DNA of 6,832 nucleotides, taken from NCBI GenBank assembly GCA_013138855.1, contig WTBX01000048.1, positions 1-6,832 on the forward strand, given 5' to 3'. The notes beneath the pieces are model-generated. The model was not told where the DNA came from. It saw only the letters and a program-made list of their open reading frames with translations, and did no database searches. This DNA is from Methylococcaceae bacterium (GTDB lineage: Bacteria; Pseudomonadota; Gammaproteobacteria; Methylococcales; Methylomonadaceae). The translations under genes and the position numbers were made by a program. Below are positions 6,706 to 6,832 of this stretch, one piece after another; within the stretch, counting starts at the first letter, position 1; every line of letters begins with the position of its first letter.

Positions 6706-6832
6706 TAGAAAGGTTAAAATAAGCTTGTTGACTCATTCCCAATATTCAAGTAATTAGCCCCTTCTTTTTTGAATTCAGGATAACAAAATAACATGACAAT
6801 TAAAGTTAAGTAATCGACCATAAGTATCTTAA
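6706..6832. repeat. Right copy of exact 127-bp terminal direct repeat
   Basis: This is identical to 1-127 over all 127 bases and reaches the last base of the window. It is most simply the same DNA read twice, the join of a circular or tandem contig. If so, 6705 is followed directly by 1. Confidence 0.95.

Noticed and set aside
1..6832. Small plasmid with its own replication system
   Set aside because: No Rep, relaxase, toxin-antitoxin or iteron-like array is visible; the terminal repeat alone does not show an autonomous replicon.

Overview
The window is AT-rich DNA carrying a two-gene signalling operon on the + strand (372-5399 and 5406-6497) with repeat-rich non-coding DNA on both sides. 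The large BvgS/EvgS-like hybrid kinase with stacked periplasmic binding domains, the low GC content, and the short GC-rich palindromes in the intergenic DNA suggest a gammaproteobacterium rich in signal transduction, such as a Beggiatoa/Thiotrichales- or Methylococcales-like lineage. That assignment is inferred from protein style only; there is no rRNA or other marker gene.

The first 127 bases (1-127) are repeated exactly as the last 127 (6706-6832), and the window starts and ends precisely at the repeat edges. This is the signature of a contig that closes on itself with a k-mer overlap. The underlying molecule or graph path would be a 6705-bp circle, or a tandem unit of that length. There is no replication, partition, mobilisation or transposase gene, so a real plasmid is not supported. 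A chromosomal tandem repeat or an assembly loop through a repeat is at least as likely.

Layout: 1-127 is the terminal repeat. 128-371 is non-coding and holds a 25-base repeat motif, a hairpin, three copies of a 10-11 base unit and a possible -10 box. 372-5399 encodes a 1675-residue membrane hybrid histidine kinase: signal peptide, NMT1/THI5-like binding domain, three tandem SBP_bac_3 (Venus flytrap) domains, one membrane segment, PAS, HisKA, HATPase_c, receiver and a helical tail. 5406-6497, only six bases downstream, encodes a soluble 363-residue protein with the order receiver, HisKA-like, HATPase_c. 6498-6705 is non-coding, with three hairpins and a second copy of the 25-base motif. 6706-6832 is the terminal repeat again.

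The likely joint function is a phosphorelay. The large kinase reads one or more periplasmic small molecules through up to four binding domains and autophosphorylates at His1239. It passes phosphate to its own receiver (Asp1529) and possibly to the receiver (Asp55) of the second protein, which could in turn control that protein's own kinase core (His147). Neither protein has a DNA-binding or enzymatic output domain, so the final effector must be encoded elsewhere. No permease or ATPase of an ABC transporter is present, which supports a sensory rather than transport role for the binding domains.
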